Shown: positions 53,457 through 63,130, numbered from the stretch's first letter. The stretch: 64,000 nt of DNA from Streptomyces tsukubensis (GCF_009296025.1 NZ_CP045178.1:1922001-1986000), one strand, 5' to 3'. The notes: a model not told the origin generated them from the letters alone. Translations and numbers: made by a program.

Positions 53457-55888
53457 GCGGCAGGACACGGCTGACGGTCACCGCCACGGCCGCCACACTG
53501 CTCGCGGGAAGCGCGCTGCTGCCGCTGGTGGAGACGTCCGGGTGGTACCCCCAGGCCGCGTTCCTGCTGGTGGTCCAGGCCTTGGCGGGGGCTCTGACGC
53601 GCAGGCTCTCCCCCGTACGCACCCTGACCGTCGCGGTCCAGGCCCTCTGTCTCCTGCTCATGCTGACGATGCTCTTCTCCTCCGCGCACGCCTTCGGGGG
53701 CGTCGTGCCGGGTCCCGACACGTTCCGGCACTTCGCGGAGTTGCTCGAAGCGGGCGGCGAGGACATCGGGCGGTATTCCATACCCGCGCCTCTCAGCGAC
53801 GGCATCCGGCTGATGCTGGTCGGCGGGGTACTGGTGATCGGCCTGGCCGTGGATGTCCTCGCGGTGACGCTGCGCAGCGCCGCACCCGCGGGACTCCCGC
53901 TGCTCGCCCTGTACTCGGTGGCGGCGGGGCTCTCCGACGGCGGACCCGGCTGGCTGTGGTTCGTCCTCGCGGCCGGCGGCTATCTGACGCTGCTCCTCGC
54001 CGAAGGCAGGGAGCGTCTGTCCAGGTGGGGCCGGGTCTTCGGCGGCGCCACCACACCCGGCCGCCCGAAGACGTCGGGTCTCGGACCCACCGGGGTGTCG
54101 GCCCCGGTCCGTACGGGGCGCCGCATCGGGGCGGTCGCGCTCGGAGTCGCCCTCGTCGTGCCGCTGGCCCTGCCCGCGCTGGACAGCGGTCTGCTGGACG
54201 GGACGGGCGGCGGAAGCGGGAACGGCTCCGGCGGCGGGGGCACGATCTCCGCGGTCAACCCGCTCGTCTCCCTCCAGAACAGCCTGAACCAGCCCGAGGA
54301 CCGCGAGGTGATGTCGTACACCACGGACAGCGAGGACACCTCGGGCCTCTACCTGCGGATCGTGGCCCTCGACCAGTTCGACGGCACGGCCTGGCGCCCC
54401 GCCGAGCGGCGGATCGTCGATGTCCCCTCCCGTCTGCCCGCCCCCCGCGGCCTCGCTCCCGACGTGCGGACGCGTGAGATCAGCACCCGCGTCACGGCGG
54501 CCCAGTGGTACGCGCAGGACTGGCTGCCCATGCCGTATCCCGCCTCCGACGTGCGGATAGGCGGACAATGGCGGTACGAGCCGGTGGGGCGGACCCTCGT
54601 CGGGGACCGAGGGCAGACCACCAGGGGCGTCACGTACACCGTGAACAGCCTTGAGGTGCAGCCGACGGCCCGGCAGCTCGCCGACGCCCCCGCGCCGCCC
54701 GGCGATGTCGTCAAGGAGTTCACCCGGGTTCCCCGCTCACTGCCCGCCGAGGTCGCCAGGACGGCCAGGAAGGTCACGGCCGGCGCCAAGAACGACTACG
54801 AGCGGGCGGTCGACCTCCAGACCTGGTTCGCGTCCGAGGGCGGCTTCACCTACAACACGCAGGTCCAGGCGGGCAGTGGCCCTCTCGCCATCGCGCGGTT
54901 CCTGAAGCAGAAGGAAGGCTTCTGCGTCCACTTCTCCTTCGCCATGGCGGCCATGGCCAGGACGCTGGGCATCCCCGCCCGGGTCGCGGTCGGTTTCACA
55001 CCGGGCACCGCCGACTCCGAGAGCAGGATGTCGGTGGGGCTGCGGGACGCGCACGCCTGGCCCGAGCTGTACTTCGAGGGCATCGGCTGGACCCGGTTCG
55101 AGCCGACCCCGAACCGCGGGAGCACCCCCTCCTACACCCAGCCGGAAGCTCCGACGGACACGCCGAGCGACACCTCGTCCGCCCAGCCGAGCGTCTCCGA
55201 CGAGCCCGGCGCGTCCGCGTCTCCGTCCGAGAGCTGCCCGCAGGACCAGCGGCGTATCGGCGAGTGCGGCTCGACCGCTCCACAGGTGGTGGCCGGAGGC
55301 GGTGGCCAAGGGCCGCCCTCAGGGACGATCGTGGGGATCGCGCTCGCCGCGCTCGTGGTCGTCGGGGCACCTTTCCTGCCACTGCTGTGGCGGACGAGGA
55401 CGCGGGCGAGGCGCCTGGCCACCTCTGGCGGCCGCGGACCCGCGGAGCTGGCGGCACGGACGCTGGCCGCCTGGGCCGAAGTGATGGACACGGCGTGGGA
55501 CCACGGGATCGCGCCCGACGACTCCTTGACCCCGCGCGGGGCCGCGGACCGCCTCGTCAGGCTGGGACACCTCGACCCCGAGGCGGCGGACGCGCTCCAC
55601 CGGCTCGCGGCCTCGGTGGAGCAGGTCCTCTACGCTCCCCGGCCACAGCCGCCGAACGGGCTGAACGAGGACGTACGGCGGGTCGGGGAGGCGCTGCGTA
55701 CGTCGTCGGGCCGTGCGACCCGGCTGCGAGCCCGTTTCGCCCCGCGTTCCGCCATACGGGTGGTGTGGCGCCTCTCCGAACGGCGCTCGGCGTGGACGGC
55801 CCGCTGGACGGCCTCCGGCTGGAACCCGTCGCGCTGGAGCCGCCCCGCGACCGCCCTGTGGCAGAGGCTGGGCAGGCAGCGCGGCTGA
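53453..55888 (+). CDS. Transglutaminase-like membrane protein (TgpA family)
   Basis: The 811-residue protein has about six N-terminal membrane segments (1-260). A large outer region contains the transglutaminase domain with catalytic Cys491 (EGFCVHFS) and His534 (RDAHAWPE), and then a Ser/Pro/Thr linker, a membrane helix near residue 625, and a C-terminal DUF4129-like cytoplasmic region. The domain may act as protease or cross-linker of cell-wall-linked proteins. ATG 53453 overlaps the DUF58 stop as ATGA, so MoxR, DUF58 and this gene form one coupled operon. Confidence 0.9.
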   Translation: MSGRTRLTVTATAATLLAGSALLPLVETSGWYPQAAFLLVVQALAGALTRRLSPVRTLTVAVQALCLLLMLTMLFSSAHAFGGVVPGPDTFRHFAELLEAGGEDIGRYSIPAPLSDGIRLMLVGGVLVIGLAVDVLAVTLRSAAPAGLPLLALYSVAAGLSDGGPGWLWFVLAAGGYLTLLLAEGRERLSRWGRVFGGATTPGRPKTSGLGPTGVSAPVRTGRRIGAVALGVALVVPLALPALDSGLLDGTGGGSGNGSGGGGTISAVNPLVSLQNSLNQPEDREVMSYTTDSEDTSGLYLRIVALDQFDGTAWRPAERRIVDVPSRLPAPRGLAPDVRTREISTRVTAAQWYAQDWLPMPYPASDVRIGGQWRYEPVGRTLVGDRGQTTRGVTYTVNSLEVQPTARQLADAPAPPGDVVKEFTRVPRSLPAEVARTARKVTAGAKNDYERAVDLQTWFASEGGFTYNTQVQAGSGPLAIARFLKQKEGFCVHFSFAMAAMARTLGIPARVAVGFTPGTADSESRMSVGLRDAHAWPELYFEGIGWTRFEPTPNRGSTPSYTQPEAPTDTPSDTSSAQPSVSDEPGASASPSESCPQDQRRIGECGSTAPQVVAGGGGQGPPSGTIVGIALAALVVVGAPFLPLLWRTRTRARRLATSGGRGPAELAARTLAAWAEVMDTAWDHGIAPDDSLTPRGAADRLVRLGHLDPEAADALHRLAASVEQVLYAPRPQPPNGLNEDVRRVGEALRTSSGRATRLRARFAPRSAIRVVWRLSERRSAWTARWTASGWNPSRWSRPATALWQRLGRQRG

Positions 55889-55920
55889 GCCGGACGGGTG
55901 AGCCGGACGGGTGAGCCGGA
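55886..55920 (+). repeat. 13-bp tandem repeat giving stops in all three frames
   Basis: TGAGCCGGACGGG starts at 55886 and again at 55899, and TGAGCCGGA starts at 55912. The first TGA is the stop of the transglutaminase gene; with a period of 13 the three TGAs fall in the three different frames. Confidence 0.75.
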
Positions 55921-55968
55921 GGTAGGGGGCGGGCCGGGTGCGCGAGAGCGCCCGGCCCGCCCCCTACC
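55921..55968. terminator. 18-bp hairpin after the transglutaminase gene
   Basis: Bases 55921-55938 pair perfectly with 55951-55968 around a 12-base loop. It ends the MoxR operon. Confidence 0.9.
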
Positions 55969-56201
55969 GCTGTCCCACGGGCGGGTGCGGTCCGGGCGGC
56001 GTCGTGCCGGTGGGCCGCGACCGGTGGGCCGCGGGCTCCCCCGGAAACACCGGACGCCAGCCACCTACCACCGACGGCCCCGAAGCCAACCGGCGCGTGC
56101 CTGGTCGGCCGCTCCGAAGCCACGCGCGCGAACAGCCTGACGCCCCACGACGCCACGTATGCATGGCCTTGCGCCTGGCACGCGCCTCAAGAGCCACGCA
56201 T

Positions 56202-56244
56202 GGGTGAGGGGCGGACGCCTGCCTACGGCGTCCGCCCCTCACCC
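56202..56244. terminator. 18-bp hairpin after the DUF3040 gene
   Basis: Bases 56202-56219 pair perfectly with 56227-56244, loop TGCCTAC. It lies 40 bases after the minus-strand DUF3040 gene end. Between it and the hairpin at 55921 nothing else is seen. Confidence 0.88.
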
Positions 56245-56285
56245 CCACGCGTCACGCGCCTGCGCGCCGACGCGTCAGAAGCTGT

Positions 56286-56687
56286 CTATTTGCCCTGTTC
56301 GTCACGGCGCCGCTGCCAGCGCTGCTCGATGCGGTTCATCATGGTCTTGCGCTGCTTTCCCTGCCGACGCGCGGGGTCGCCGGGCGCCTGTCCCGCCGCC
56401 GGTTGCTCGCCGGGTTTGGGCGTCTTGCGCCAACCAGTGACAGCGAGCACCGCACAACCGAGCATGACGAGAAAACCCACCACGCTGACCCAGATCTGCT
56501 GAGCGACCATTCCTGCCATGAGGAGCGCGATACCCACCAGAAAGCCCACGACCGCCTGGTACACCCGACGCCGGGTGTGCCTGCGCAGCCTGCTTCCCTC
56601 AAGCGCTGTCGCGAACTTGGGATCTTCGGCGTACAGCGCTCGCTCCATTTGCTCGAGCATTCGCTGCTCGTGCTCCGAGAGCGGCAC
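56286..56687 (-). CDS. DUF3040 membrane protein
   Basis: The 133-residue protein starts MPLSEHEQRMLEQMERALY, the DUF3040 signature, followed by a basic patch and two membrane segments (about 43-60 and 66-84), and a basic Gln/Arg-rich tail. Family function is unknown; it is common in actinobacteria. GTG 56687 has GAGGAGG upstream. Confidence 0.92.
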   Translation of the reverse strand: MPLSEHEQRMLEQMERALYAEDPKFATALEGSRLRRHTRRRVYQAVVGFLVGIALLMAGMVAQQIWVSVVGFLVMLGCAVLAVTGWRKTPKPGEQPAAGQAPGDPARRQGKQRKTMMNRIEQRWQRRRDEQGK

Positions 56688-56968
56688 GGAGTCCTCCTCA
56701 TCGTGCAGTCGCCGGGGCGACCGGGGGTCCCCTTAAGGATAGGCAGGGAATCGCCCCCGTGAAACCCGCCCCTCTACGCCAATTCGCCAAACCGGACCGC
56801 CCTGACGGTACGCCCCACTGAAACGAGCGTTCCCGCAGAGCCGATCCGTCATGCCGGGCTGTCCTACTTAGATCATACGGCGCGAGCGGCTCGTTCGGGG
56901 GGCGCGAGACACACTCCGTCCCGCACTGCGTCGCTGATCAACGGGTTTCCCGGCCATGTGCGGCAGAT

Positions 56969-57739
56969 TCAGCCAACCGCCGTCCCACTCTTCTCACCGA
57001 GCACGTGCAATTGGGTGGCGACGGAATGGAAAGCGGCCAGTTCCGCCGCCGCGGCCTCAAGCCGCAGCAACGCGTCCAGGGCTCCGGGCTCGGTGTCCAC
57101 GAGGACCCCGGGGACGAGGTCGGCGAAGACCCGTACGCCCTGGACGGCGCCGACCTCCACCCCTGAGCCCGAGACCAGTTCTGTCAGCTGTTCCGCGGTG
57201 AAGCGGCGCGGTACCGGATCGCCCTCGCCCCAGCGGCCCGCCGGGTCGCCCAGGGCGTGCTGGGCCTCACTGAAGTGGCCGGCGAGCGCACGGGCGAGCA
57301 CCGCGCCACCGAGCCCCGCGGCGAGGAGGCTGAGAGTGCCGGAGGGACGCAGTGCGCCCACCACGTTGCGCACGCCCTCGGCCGGGTCGTCCAGATACTC
57401 AAGTACACCGTGGCAGAGCACCACGTCGTAGCCGTCGCGGTCCACGACGTCGAAGAGACCGGCCGCGTCACCCTGGACACCGCGGACCCGGTCGGCGACT
57501 CCGGCTTCGGCGGCGCGGCGCTCCAGTCCGAAGAGGGCGTTGGGGCTGGGGTCGACCACGGTGACCCGGTGGCCGAGTCCGGCCACGGGGACGGCGAAGT
57601 TGCCCGTACCGCCGCCCGAGTCGAGGACGTCCAGGCAGTCGCGGCCCGTGGCTTTGGCGCGGCGGTCGAGGGCGTCCCTCAGGACCTCCCAGACCACGGC
57701 GGTACGGAGGGCTGCGCGGGGGCGCATCGGGTCCGGCAC
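56969..57739 (-). CDS. Class I SAM-dependent methyltransferase
   Basis: The 256-residue protein carries the SAM-binding glycine motif VLDSGGGTGNFAVPVA (about 38-53), an acidic strand VTVVDPSP, and DVVLCHGVLEYLDDP. Substrate is unknown; the fold matches small-molecule methyltransferases such as UbiE or SmtA-like. GTG 57739 is the first start of the frame. The next gene upstream, on the same strand, ends 160 bases away. Confidence 0.85.
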   Translation of the reverse strand: MPDPMRPRAALRTAVVWEVLRDALDRRAKATGRDCLDVLDSGGGTGNFAVPVAGLGHRVTVVDPSPNALFGLERRAAEAGVADRVRGVQGDAAGLFDVVDRDGYDVVLCHGVLEYLDDPAEGVRNVVGALRPSGTLSLLAAGLGGAVLARALAGHFSEAQHALGDPAGRWGEGDPVPRRFTAEQLTELVSGSGVEVGAVQGVRVFADLVPGVLVDTEPGALDALLRLEAAAAELAAFHSVATQLHVLGEKSGTAVG

Positions 57740-57898
57740 GGCAGACGACTCCTCGGCGCGGCACCGCCCACAGGGGCGGGGCGTGAACGGGTGCGGGTCG
57801 CTCCACCCTATTGCCTTCCGGCGGGAGACCCCTCATTCCCTCCGCCGGTGCGGGGCCTCGTCCGGCGCGCGCCCTCCCGTCCCCTCCACCGGCGCGGG

Positions 57899-58420
57899 TC
57901 ACGGTTCCTCGCCCGTCCTCGGCCTGGGCAGTACGGGCTGGAGGACGAGCAGTCGCTGGACGAGGCGGAGGAAGTGCCGGACGTCACGCAGCAGATCGTC
58001 GGCGTCGCGGTCGCTCGCCGCGCCCCGTATGCCCGCCTCGGCGCGCGCCCTGCGGTCGGCGCCCGACGCGAACAGGGAGCTCCACTCGGTCAGTTCGGGT
58101 GCGATCTCGGGGAGTACCTCCCAGGCGCTGCGGATGCGCTGCCTGCGCCGCGGGGTGTCCTCGGGCCTGCCCCGGGCGGCCAGGACAGCGGCGGCTGTCC
58201 GCAGGGCCGCCAGATGCGCCGTGGCGTAGCGCTCGTTGGCCTCGGGGAGTCCCGCCGCCTCTTCGAGACCGTCGCGGGCCTGGGTCAGCAGGTCGAGGGC
58301 GGCCGGTGGGGCGGTGGTCCTGCGCGGCACGGGGTGGATGTCGCTCGCGGGACCGTCCAGTGAGGGGACAGGGCCGCTCGCGCCGCGCCGGAAGGGCGCG
58401 GCGGCGGGTGAACGGGCCAT
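57899..58420 (-). CDS. HEPN domain protein of the SAV_6107 type
   Basis: The 173-residue protein matches the SAV_6107-like HEPN family, named after the S. avermitilis protein, with helices such as ALDLLTQARDGLEEAA and the ERYATAHLAALRTAAAVLAARGRP segment. HEPN folds are often RNases or RNA-binding, but the RxxxxH motif of active ones is not evident here. ATG 58420 has AGGAGG upstream. Function is not established. Confidence 0.85.
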   Translation of the reverse strand: MARSPAAAPFRRGASGPVPSLDGPASDIHPVPRRTTAPPAALDLLTQARDGLEEAAGLPEANERYATAHLAALRTAAAVLAARGRPEDTPRRRQRIRSAWEVLPEIAPELTEWSSLFASGADRRARAEAGIRGAASDRDADDLLRDVRHFLRLVQRLLVLQPVLPRPRTGEEP

Positions 58421-59112
58421 GACGAACCTCCTGTCGTCGTGTGACGGCTTCGTAGCCGTATGTACCCAGCGTGGCGCACCCCACTGACAATCCACTCCGA
58501 CGAGGCGTTTTCACTCGATGGCATGTTCGATTCGGTGGGCCGCGGCGAGGAGTCGCACGGCGGGCGGGTGGCGGGCCGCGCTCGGGGTGCGGGGCGCGCC
58601 GGTCCTGCGTCCTAGGTCCCACGGCGGAGCGCCTTCGCCCGGCCGGGGCGTGGCCCCTCCGGACAGACCGGCGGCCCGGAGGCGTCTCGTCTCCGAGGCG
58701 CCTCCGGGCCGGCTGATCTCCCGTGTACGGGCTCTCCCCCGTGTCCGGGTCTTTCCCCCAGGCCCTGGTCAAGGGCCCTTCTTCCGTTTCCCCACCCGGG
58801 ACTTTCCCCCGTCTCCCGGTGCGGGGGCTTCCCCCGTTGCGGGCGACGCGCGGTCGCCCTGGACGGCCGGTCCGCCGTCCTGCGGCCAAGGGCGCCGCGC
58901 CGTTCCGCCGCCCCGTGTCGGCGGTACGGGCGCTGCGCCCTTCTCCGCCCCCTACTCTTCACGGACGCGCAGGTCACGCCCATCCGTGCGGCTACTCATC
59001 TCGTGATCTAGGTACGTGTACTCAGATGTGGGTCCGTGTCCCCTGGACGGCTCGCCCCCCTCGTGGGAGGCGGCTCGCGGGGCCGATGTCTGAGCCGGAT
59101 AAAGTCCCTGGC
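58421..59112. other. Long gap between HEPN and oxidoreductase genes
   Basis: The gap is about 690 bases. Frames in it lack a ribosome binding site and code for Pro/Arg/Ser-rich low-complexity products, so I call no gene. It holds a hairpin at 58673 and, near its right end, an AT-richer spot around 58990-59035 that may be the oxidoreductase promoter. Confidence 0.5.
58673..58710. terminator. 12-bp hairpin in the long gap
   Basis: GGCCCGGAGGCG at 58673-58684 pairs perfectly with 58699-58710 around 14 bases. It has no gene directly before it on the plus strand, so its role is unclear. Confidence 0.5.
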
Positions 59113-60612
59113 ATGGCACGGATTGCGGTGATCGGCGCCGGGATGGGCGCCATGGCGGCGGCGGCCCGGCTGGCCGTCGCGGGGCACCATGTGGTGGTGC
59201 ACGAGCGGGCGTCGACCTACGGCGGCGCGGTGGGCTCGACCGCCCGCGACGGTTTTCTCTTCGACACGGGGCCGGTCCTGCTCCACCTGCCCGCGGTCTA
59301 CCGCGACCTCTTCGTCAAGACGGGCAAGGAGCCGCTTGAGCGGTGCGTGGAGCTGGCCCAGGTGGAACCGGCCTCGCACCATGTCTTCGCCGACGGCCGC
59401 GAGGTCTCGCTGCCGAACGCGTCGCGGGCCGGGGTCGGTGACGCCCTCGACGCGGCGCTCGGCGCGGGAACGGGGGCGCGCTGGTCGGCGTATATGAACC
59501 GGGCGAGGGAGGCGTGGGACCGCACCCGGCGCCCGTTGCTGGAAGAGCCGTTGTGGCCCAACTGGGAGGTGCTGGCCGAGCGGGAGCCGTATCCGTCGGT
59601 GCCGGTACGGCGCCTCCTGCGACGCGAGCGCCGCGCCACGACACTCGCCGAGGCCGGCGAGCTGGAACTGGGCGATCCCCGACTGGTCGCCCTCCTGGAG
59701 AGTCACGCCCTCGCCGCGGGGCTCGACCCGCGTACGGCGCCCGCGAGCGCCGCCGTCCTGCCGTACATGGAGCAGACCTTCGGTGCCTGGTCGGTGCGGG
59801 GCGGTATGCGGGAACTGGCCCGCGCGGTGTACGAACGGTGTCTCGCCAGGCGGGTCACGTTCACCTTCGGCTCCGAGGTGACGCGGATCGTCACGAAGGA
59901 CGGCAGGGCCGCGGGGATCGAACTGTCCGACGGCTCGGTGGAGGACGCGGACTCCGTGGTCGCCGGGGTCCCCCCCGAGGTCCTCGCGCGGCTGACCGAC
60001 GAGCCGGGTCCGTGGCCGGAGGGTGGGGTTCCCGCCCGTACCCGTCTCCCCAGCAGGCTGACGGTCCTGCTCGCGCTGCGCGGCGCGCGCCCGGAGGCCA
60101 CGCCCCACAGGACGGTGCTGCACACCCGGGATCGCGCCGCGGAACTGGACGCCCTCTTCGGCACGGCCGTCCCCGGAGCCGTCGGGGAGGCGACCCTGAC
60201 GGTGGTGCGCCCGGGTGATCACGCGCGGGTGCCCGACGCGGAGCACGAGGCGGTGACGCTCACGGCCACCGTCGCCCATGGGGCCGAGGTGACGTCGGCC
60301 GAGGTGGACCGGCTGGTGGAGCGGGCCGGTGCCGTGGTCGAGGGGTTGCGGGAGCGGCTCCTGTGGCGCGAGGTGCGGACTCCCGCGGAGGTCGAGGCGG
60401 CGACGGGCGCCGTCGGCGGCGGTGTTCCCGCTCCGGCGCTGGCCGGGGCCGGGGGGCGGCTGCTGCACCCGTCGAACAGCACCGGGCTGCCCGGCCTCTA
60501 CGCCGTCGGGGGCTGGTCGCACCCTGGCGGCGGGCTGCCGCACGCGGGCATGTCGGGCTCCCTGGTGGCGGGGCTGATCGTCGAGGGGCCCGCCTTCACA
60601 GGATCGCGCTGA
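59113..60612 (+). CDS. FAD-dependent oxidoreductase, phytoene desaturase-like
   Basis: The 499-residue protein has an N-terminal dinucleotide fold (IAVIGAGMGAMAAAARL), the phytoene desaturase-type second motif (YGGAVGSTARDGFLFDTGP), and the C-terminal FAD segment GLYAVGGWSHPGGGLPHAGMSG. No other carotenoid gene lies nearby, so the substrate is unknown; the family also includes non-carotenoid desaturases. ATG 59113 begins at the fold. Confidence 0.87.
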   Translation: MARIAVIGAGMGAMAAAARLAVAGHHVVVHERASTYGGAVGSTARDGFLFDTGPVLLHLPAVYRDLFVKTGKEPLERCVELAQVEPASHHVFADGREVSLPNASRAGVGDALDAALGAGTGARWSAYMNRAREAWDRTRRPLLEEPLWPNWEVLAEREPYPSVPVRRLLRRERRATTLAEAGELELGDPRLVALLESHALAAGLDPRTAPASAAVLPYMEQTFGAWSVRGGMRELARAVYERCLARRVTFTFGSEVTRIVTKDGRAAGIELSDGSVEDADSVVAGVPPEVLARLTDEPGPWPEGGVPARTRLPSRLTVLLALRGARPEATPHRTVLHTRDRAAELDALFGTAVPGAVGEATLTVVRPGDHARVPDAEHEAVTLTATVAHGAEVTSAEVDRLVERAGAVVEGLRERLLWREVRTPAEVEAATGAVGGGVPAPALAGAGGRLLHPSNSTGLPGLYAVGGWSHPGGGLPHAGMSGSLVAGLIVEGPAFTGSR

Positions 60613-60702
60613 CCCGCCGGGGCGACGCGCCGGACGGAGACGGCACGGACCGGCGAAGCGACACGGCGGGGCGGCACGGACGAGCGGGACCGCACGACCA
60701 GT

Positions 60703-60954
60703 GAGGCCGCACGGACCAGCTGGGCCGCGAGGACCAGCGGGGCCGCACGGACGACGGGGGCCGCACAGGCGGGCGAGGCCGCACGGATCAGCTGGGCCAC
60801 GAGGACCGGCGAGGCCACACGGACCAGCTGGGCCGCGAGGACCGGCGAGGCCACACGGACCAGCTGGGCCGCGAGGACCAGCGAGGCCACACGGGCGACG
60901 GGGGCCGCACAGGCCGGCCGGATCACACGGACCAGCGGGACCCCGAGGACCAGC
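60703..60954. repeat. Seven in-register 36-bp tandem units
   Basis: Units start every 36 bases from 60703 to 60919. Units at 60703, 60775, 60811 and 60847 share one type, which carries ACCAGCTGGGCCGCGAGGAC or a near copy (60775 has ATCAGCTGGGCCACGAGG). Those at 60739 and 60883 share a second, with GGCGACGGGGGCCGCACAGG or a near copy. The last is a hybrid. No frame here has a good ribosome binding site, so the array is probably non-coding. Confidence 0.9.
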
Positions 60955-61058
60955 GAGGCCGCGAAAACCACGGTGTGGCACGGGCCGTGCGGAGCGGGAC
61001 GCGCGAGCGGGTCCGCGCGGAGGAGCGGGGCGGCCCGAACAAGCAGGCCGACGCGGGC

Positions 61059-62021
61059 TCAGTACCGGTAGCCCTGGTGGTCGCCGTAGCTCCCGTCGTA
61101 GCCGCCCTGCCCTTGGACCGGCGCACCCGTCGGGTCGTAGGGCGGCTGATAGGGCGCCTGCTCGGGCGGGAGGTAGGCGCCGTGCTGATACTCGTCGTAG
61201 CTCTCGGCGGCGCGCTGCTGCGGGACCCATACCCCGCCGGGCGGGGTGTCCACGCCGTAGCCCTGCTGCGGGTAGCCCCCTGTGCCCTGATCGGCGTAGC
61301 CCCCGGTGCCGTACCCCGCGTACTGGTCGTAGCCGGGCTGCTGCTGCCCCTGGCCGCCGCCATAGGTGTCGTACGGCGCCTGCTGCTGCGGGCTGTACGC
61401 CTGGGTGCCGATGTAGGGGTCGGAGTAGGCGGCGTACTGCTGCTGGTCGCCGTAGCCGTACTGCTCGTATCCGGGCTGCTGGTGCCCGGCGAAGGCCGCC
61501 GTGTCGTCCGCGTGGGCCGCGGGGGCGTACGCCCCGCCGTCCTGCGGGAAGACCTGGGTGGCCGCGGGGGCCGCCTCCGGGTAACTGTCGTAGCCCGGCT
61601 CCTCCTGCGGGAGCGGCTGGGCCTCGTACACCGGGGGGTCGTACACCGGGTCGTCTTCGGCGGACGGCTGCGCGAACTCCAGCTCGGACACCTCGATGAC
61701 GGGCTCCTGCGGGGGGTTGCCGCCCTTCGCCCTGCGGCGCTTGCTGCCGCCCGGCTTCGCGCCCTGCTGCCCCTTCAGACTCCAGCCGGTGGAGAAGCCG
61801 CGGCGGAAGGAGAGCGTCACATAGCTCTGTCCGATGGCGAAGGCGATGGCGCCGAGCGCGATGACCACGACGGAGGGCATGAGCACCCCCGCGACCACGC
61901 CGACGAACCCCACGAAGGCCAGCAGTCGCCAGCGCAGCCGCGCCTTGTACTGGAGAAGCACCTCACTCAGCAGCCACAGCGCCACGATTCCGAACGCGAT
62001 GTAGAGGACCGCCCAGCCCAT
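61059..62021 (-). CDS. Membrane protein with Tyr/Gln/Gly-rich C-terminal tail
   Basis: The 320-residue protein has two or three N-terminal membrane segments (about 1-20 and 30-68), a basic stretch (GGSKRRRAKGG, about 91-101), and then about 200 residues of low-complexity Tyr, Gln, Gly, Pro and Asp (for example QQPGYEQYGYGDQQQY), ending GDHQGYRY. The tail resembles prion-like or phase-separating regions and lies in the cytoplasm if the topology is as drawn. I do not recognise a characterised family. The start is preceded by GAGAGGGG. Confidence 0.75.
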   Translation of the reverse strand: MGWAVLYIAFGIVALWLLSEVLLQYKARLRWRLLAFVGFVGVVAGVLMPSVVVIALGAIAFAIGQSYVTLSFRRGFSTGWSLKGQQGAKPGGSKRRRAKGGNPPQEPVIEVSELEFAQPSAEDDPVYDPPVYEAQPLPQEEPGYDSYPEAAPAATQVFPQDGGAYAPAAHADDTAAFAGHQQPGYEQYGYGDQQQYAAYSDPYIGTQAYSPQQQAPYDTYGGGQGQQQPGYDQYAGYGTGGYADQGTGGYPQQGYGVDTPPGGVWVPQQRAAESYDEYQHGAYLPPEQAPYQPPYDPTGAPVQGQGGYDGSYGDHQGYRY

Positions 62022-62074
62022 GTACGCCCCTCTCTTCTGGCCAAGTGGCCGTCCACCGCAGCGGGTACGACCGG

Positions 62075-62995
62075 TCAGGCCTGGTGGTGATGCAGGCCCA
62101 GATTCTCGTAGATCTCCAGTGTCGCGGTGGAGTTGTTCAGCGTGATGAAGTGCAGCCCCGGGACACCCTCGGCCAGCAGCCGCGCGCAGAACTCCGTCGC
62201 GAACTCGATGCCAATGGAGCGTACAGCGGCTGGATCCTCTTTGGCTGCGAGCATCCGCTCTTTCACCTCGGCGGGGAACTGCGAGGTGCTGAGCGAGGCG
62301 ACCCGCTCCAGCTGCTTGATGTTCGTGATGGGCATGACCTCGGGGATGATCGGGGTCTCGCAGTCCGCCGCGCTCACCCGGTCACGAAGCCGCAGGTAGG
62401 CGGAGGGATCGAAGAACATCTGAGTGATGGCGTAGTCGGCGCCCGCACGGCACTTCTCCACGAAATACCGGACATCCGTGTCCCACTCCAGTGAGCGGGG
62501 GTGCATCTCGGGGAAGGCCGCGACGCCGACACAGAAATTGCCCGACTCTTTGATCAATCTGACCAGTTCGGAGGCGTACAGCACCCCTTCGGGGTGGCGC
62601 ACCCACTCCCCCATGGGATCGCCGGGCGGGTCGCCGCGCACGGCGAGGATGTTGTGGATCCCGGCGTCCGCGTACTGCCCGACCATGTTGCGCAGCTCGG
62701 CGACGGAGTGGTCGACGGCGGTGAGGTGCGCGACCGGGAGGAGCGTGGTGTCCTCGGCGATCTGCTGGGTGGCGCGCACCGTCCCCGAGCGGGTGGAGCC
62801 GCCCGCGCCGTACGTCACGGAGACGAAGGAGGGAGCGACGGCCTCGACCCTGCGCAGGGCGTTCCAGAGGCTCCGCTCCCCCTTCGGTGTCTTCGGCGCC
62901 CAGAACTCGAAGGAGTAAGAAGGCTTGCCTGAGGACAGCAGCTCGCGCACGGAGCGCGGGTGCGTCGTTCGGGTGGAAGCAGTGCCGAAGGCCAT
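62075..62995 (-). CDS. metF: Methylenetetrahydrofolate reductase MetF
   Basis: The 306-residue enzyme reduces 5,10-methylene- to 5-methyltetrahydrofolate for methionine synthesis, using FAD. The TIM-barrel motifs are intact: [15 protein letters not shown] early, [23 protein letters not shown] and [13 protein letters not shown]. The ATG at 62995 starts an 18-residue head before the barrel. It lies 53 bases before the tail-bearing membrane gene on the same strand. Confidence 0.95.
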   Translation of the reverse strand: MAFGTASTRTTHPRSVRELLSSGKPSYSFEFWAPKTPKGERSLWNALRRVEAVAPSFVSVTYGAGGSTRSGTVRATQQIAEDTTLLPVAHLTAVDHSVAELRNMVGQYADAGIHNILAVRGDPPGDPMGEWVRHPEGVLYASELVRLIKESGNFCVGVAAFPEMHPRSLEWDTDVRYFVEKCRAGADYAITQMFFDPSAYLRLRDRVSAADCETPIIPEVMPITNIKQLERVASLSTSQFPAEVKERMLAAKEDPAAVRSIGIEFATEFCARLLAEGVPGLHFITLNNSTATLEIYENLGLHHHQA

Positions 62996-63130
62996 ACCCG
63001 CAGGTTAACCAGGCCGTCGCGGTCACCCAACCACGCATGCCGTTATGCCCGAATAATCGGGTGCTTGTCCACGCCTCGGGACGGGCACCCCGAGGGGCCG
63101 GCCCTCCGGGGTCCCGTACGGGAAGCCGTC

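Noticed and set aside
58518..59006. Plus-strand frame in the long gap
   Set aside because: The product is Pro/Arg/Ser-rich low complexity with no ribosome binding site.
59008..61230. 740-codon minus-strand frame across the oxidoreductase and array
   Set aside because: It overlaps a convincing FAD enzyme on the other strand and has no independent features.
60701..61699. Plus-strand frame with collagen-like Gly-X-Y repeats
   Set aside because: The repeats come from the 36-bp array read in one frame. No ribosome binding site is seen, and the frame runs on antisense through the Tyr/Gln-rich membrane gene.
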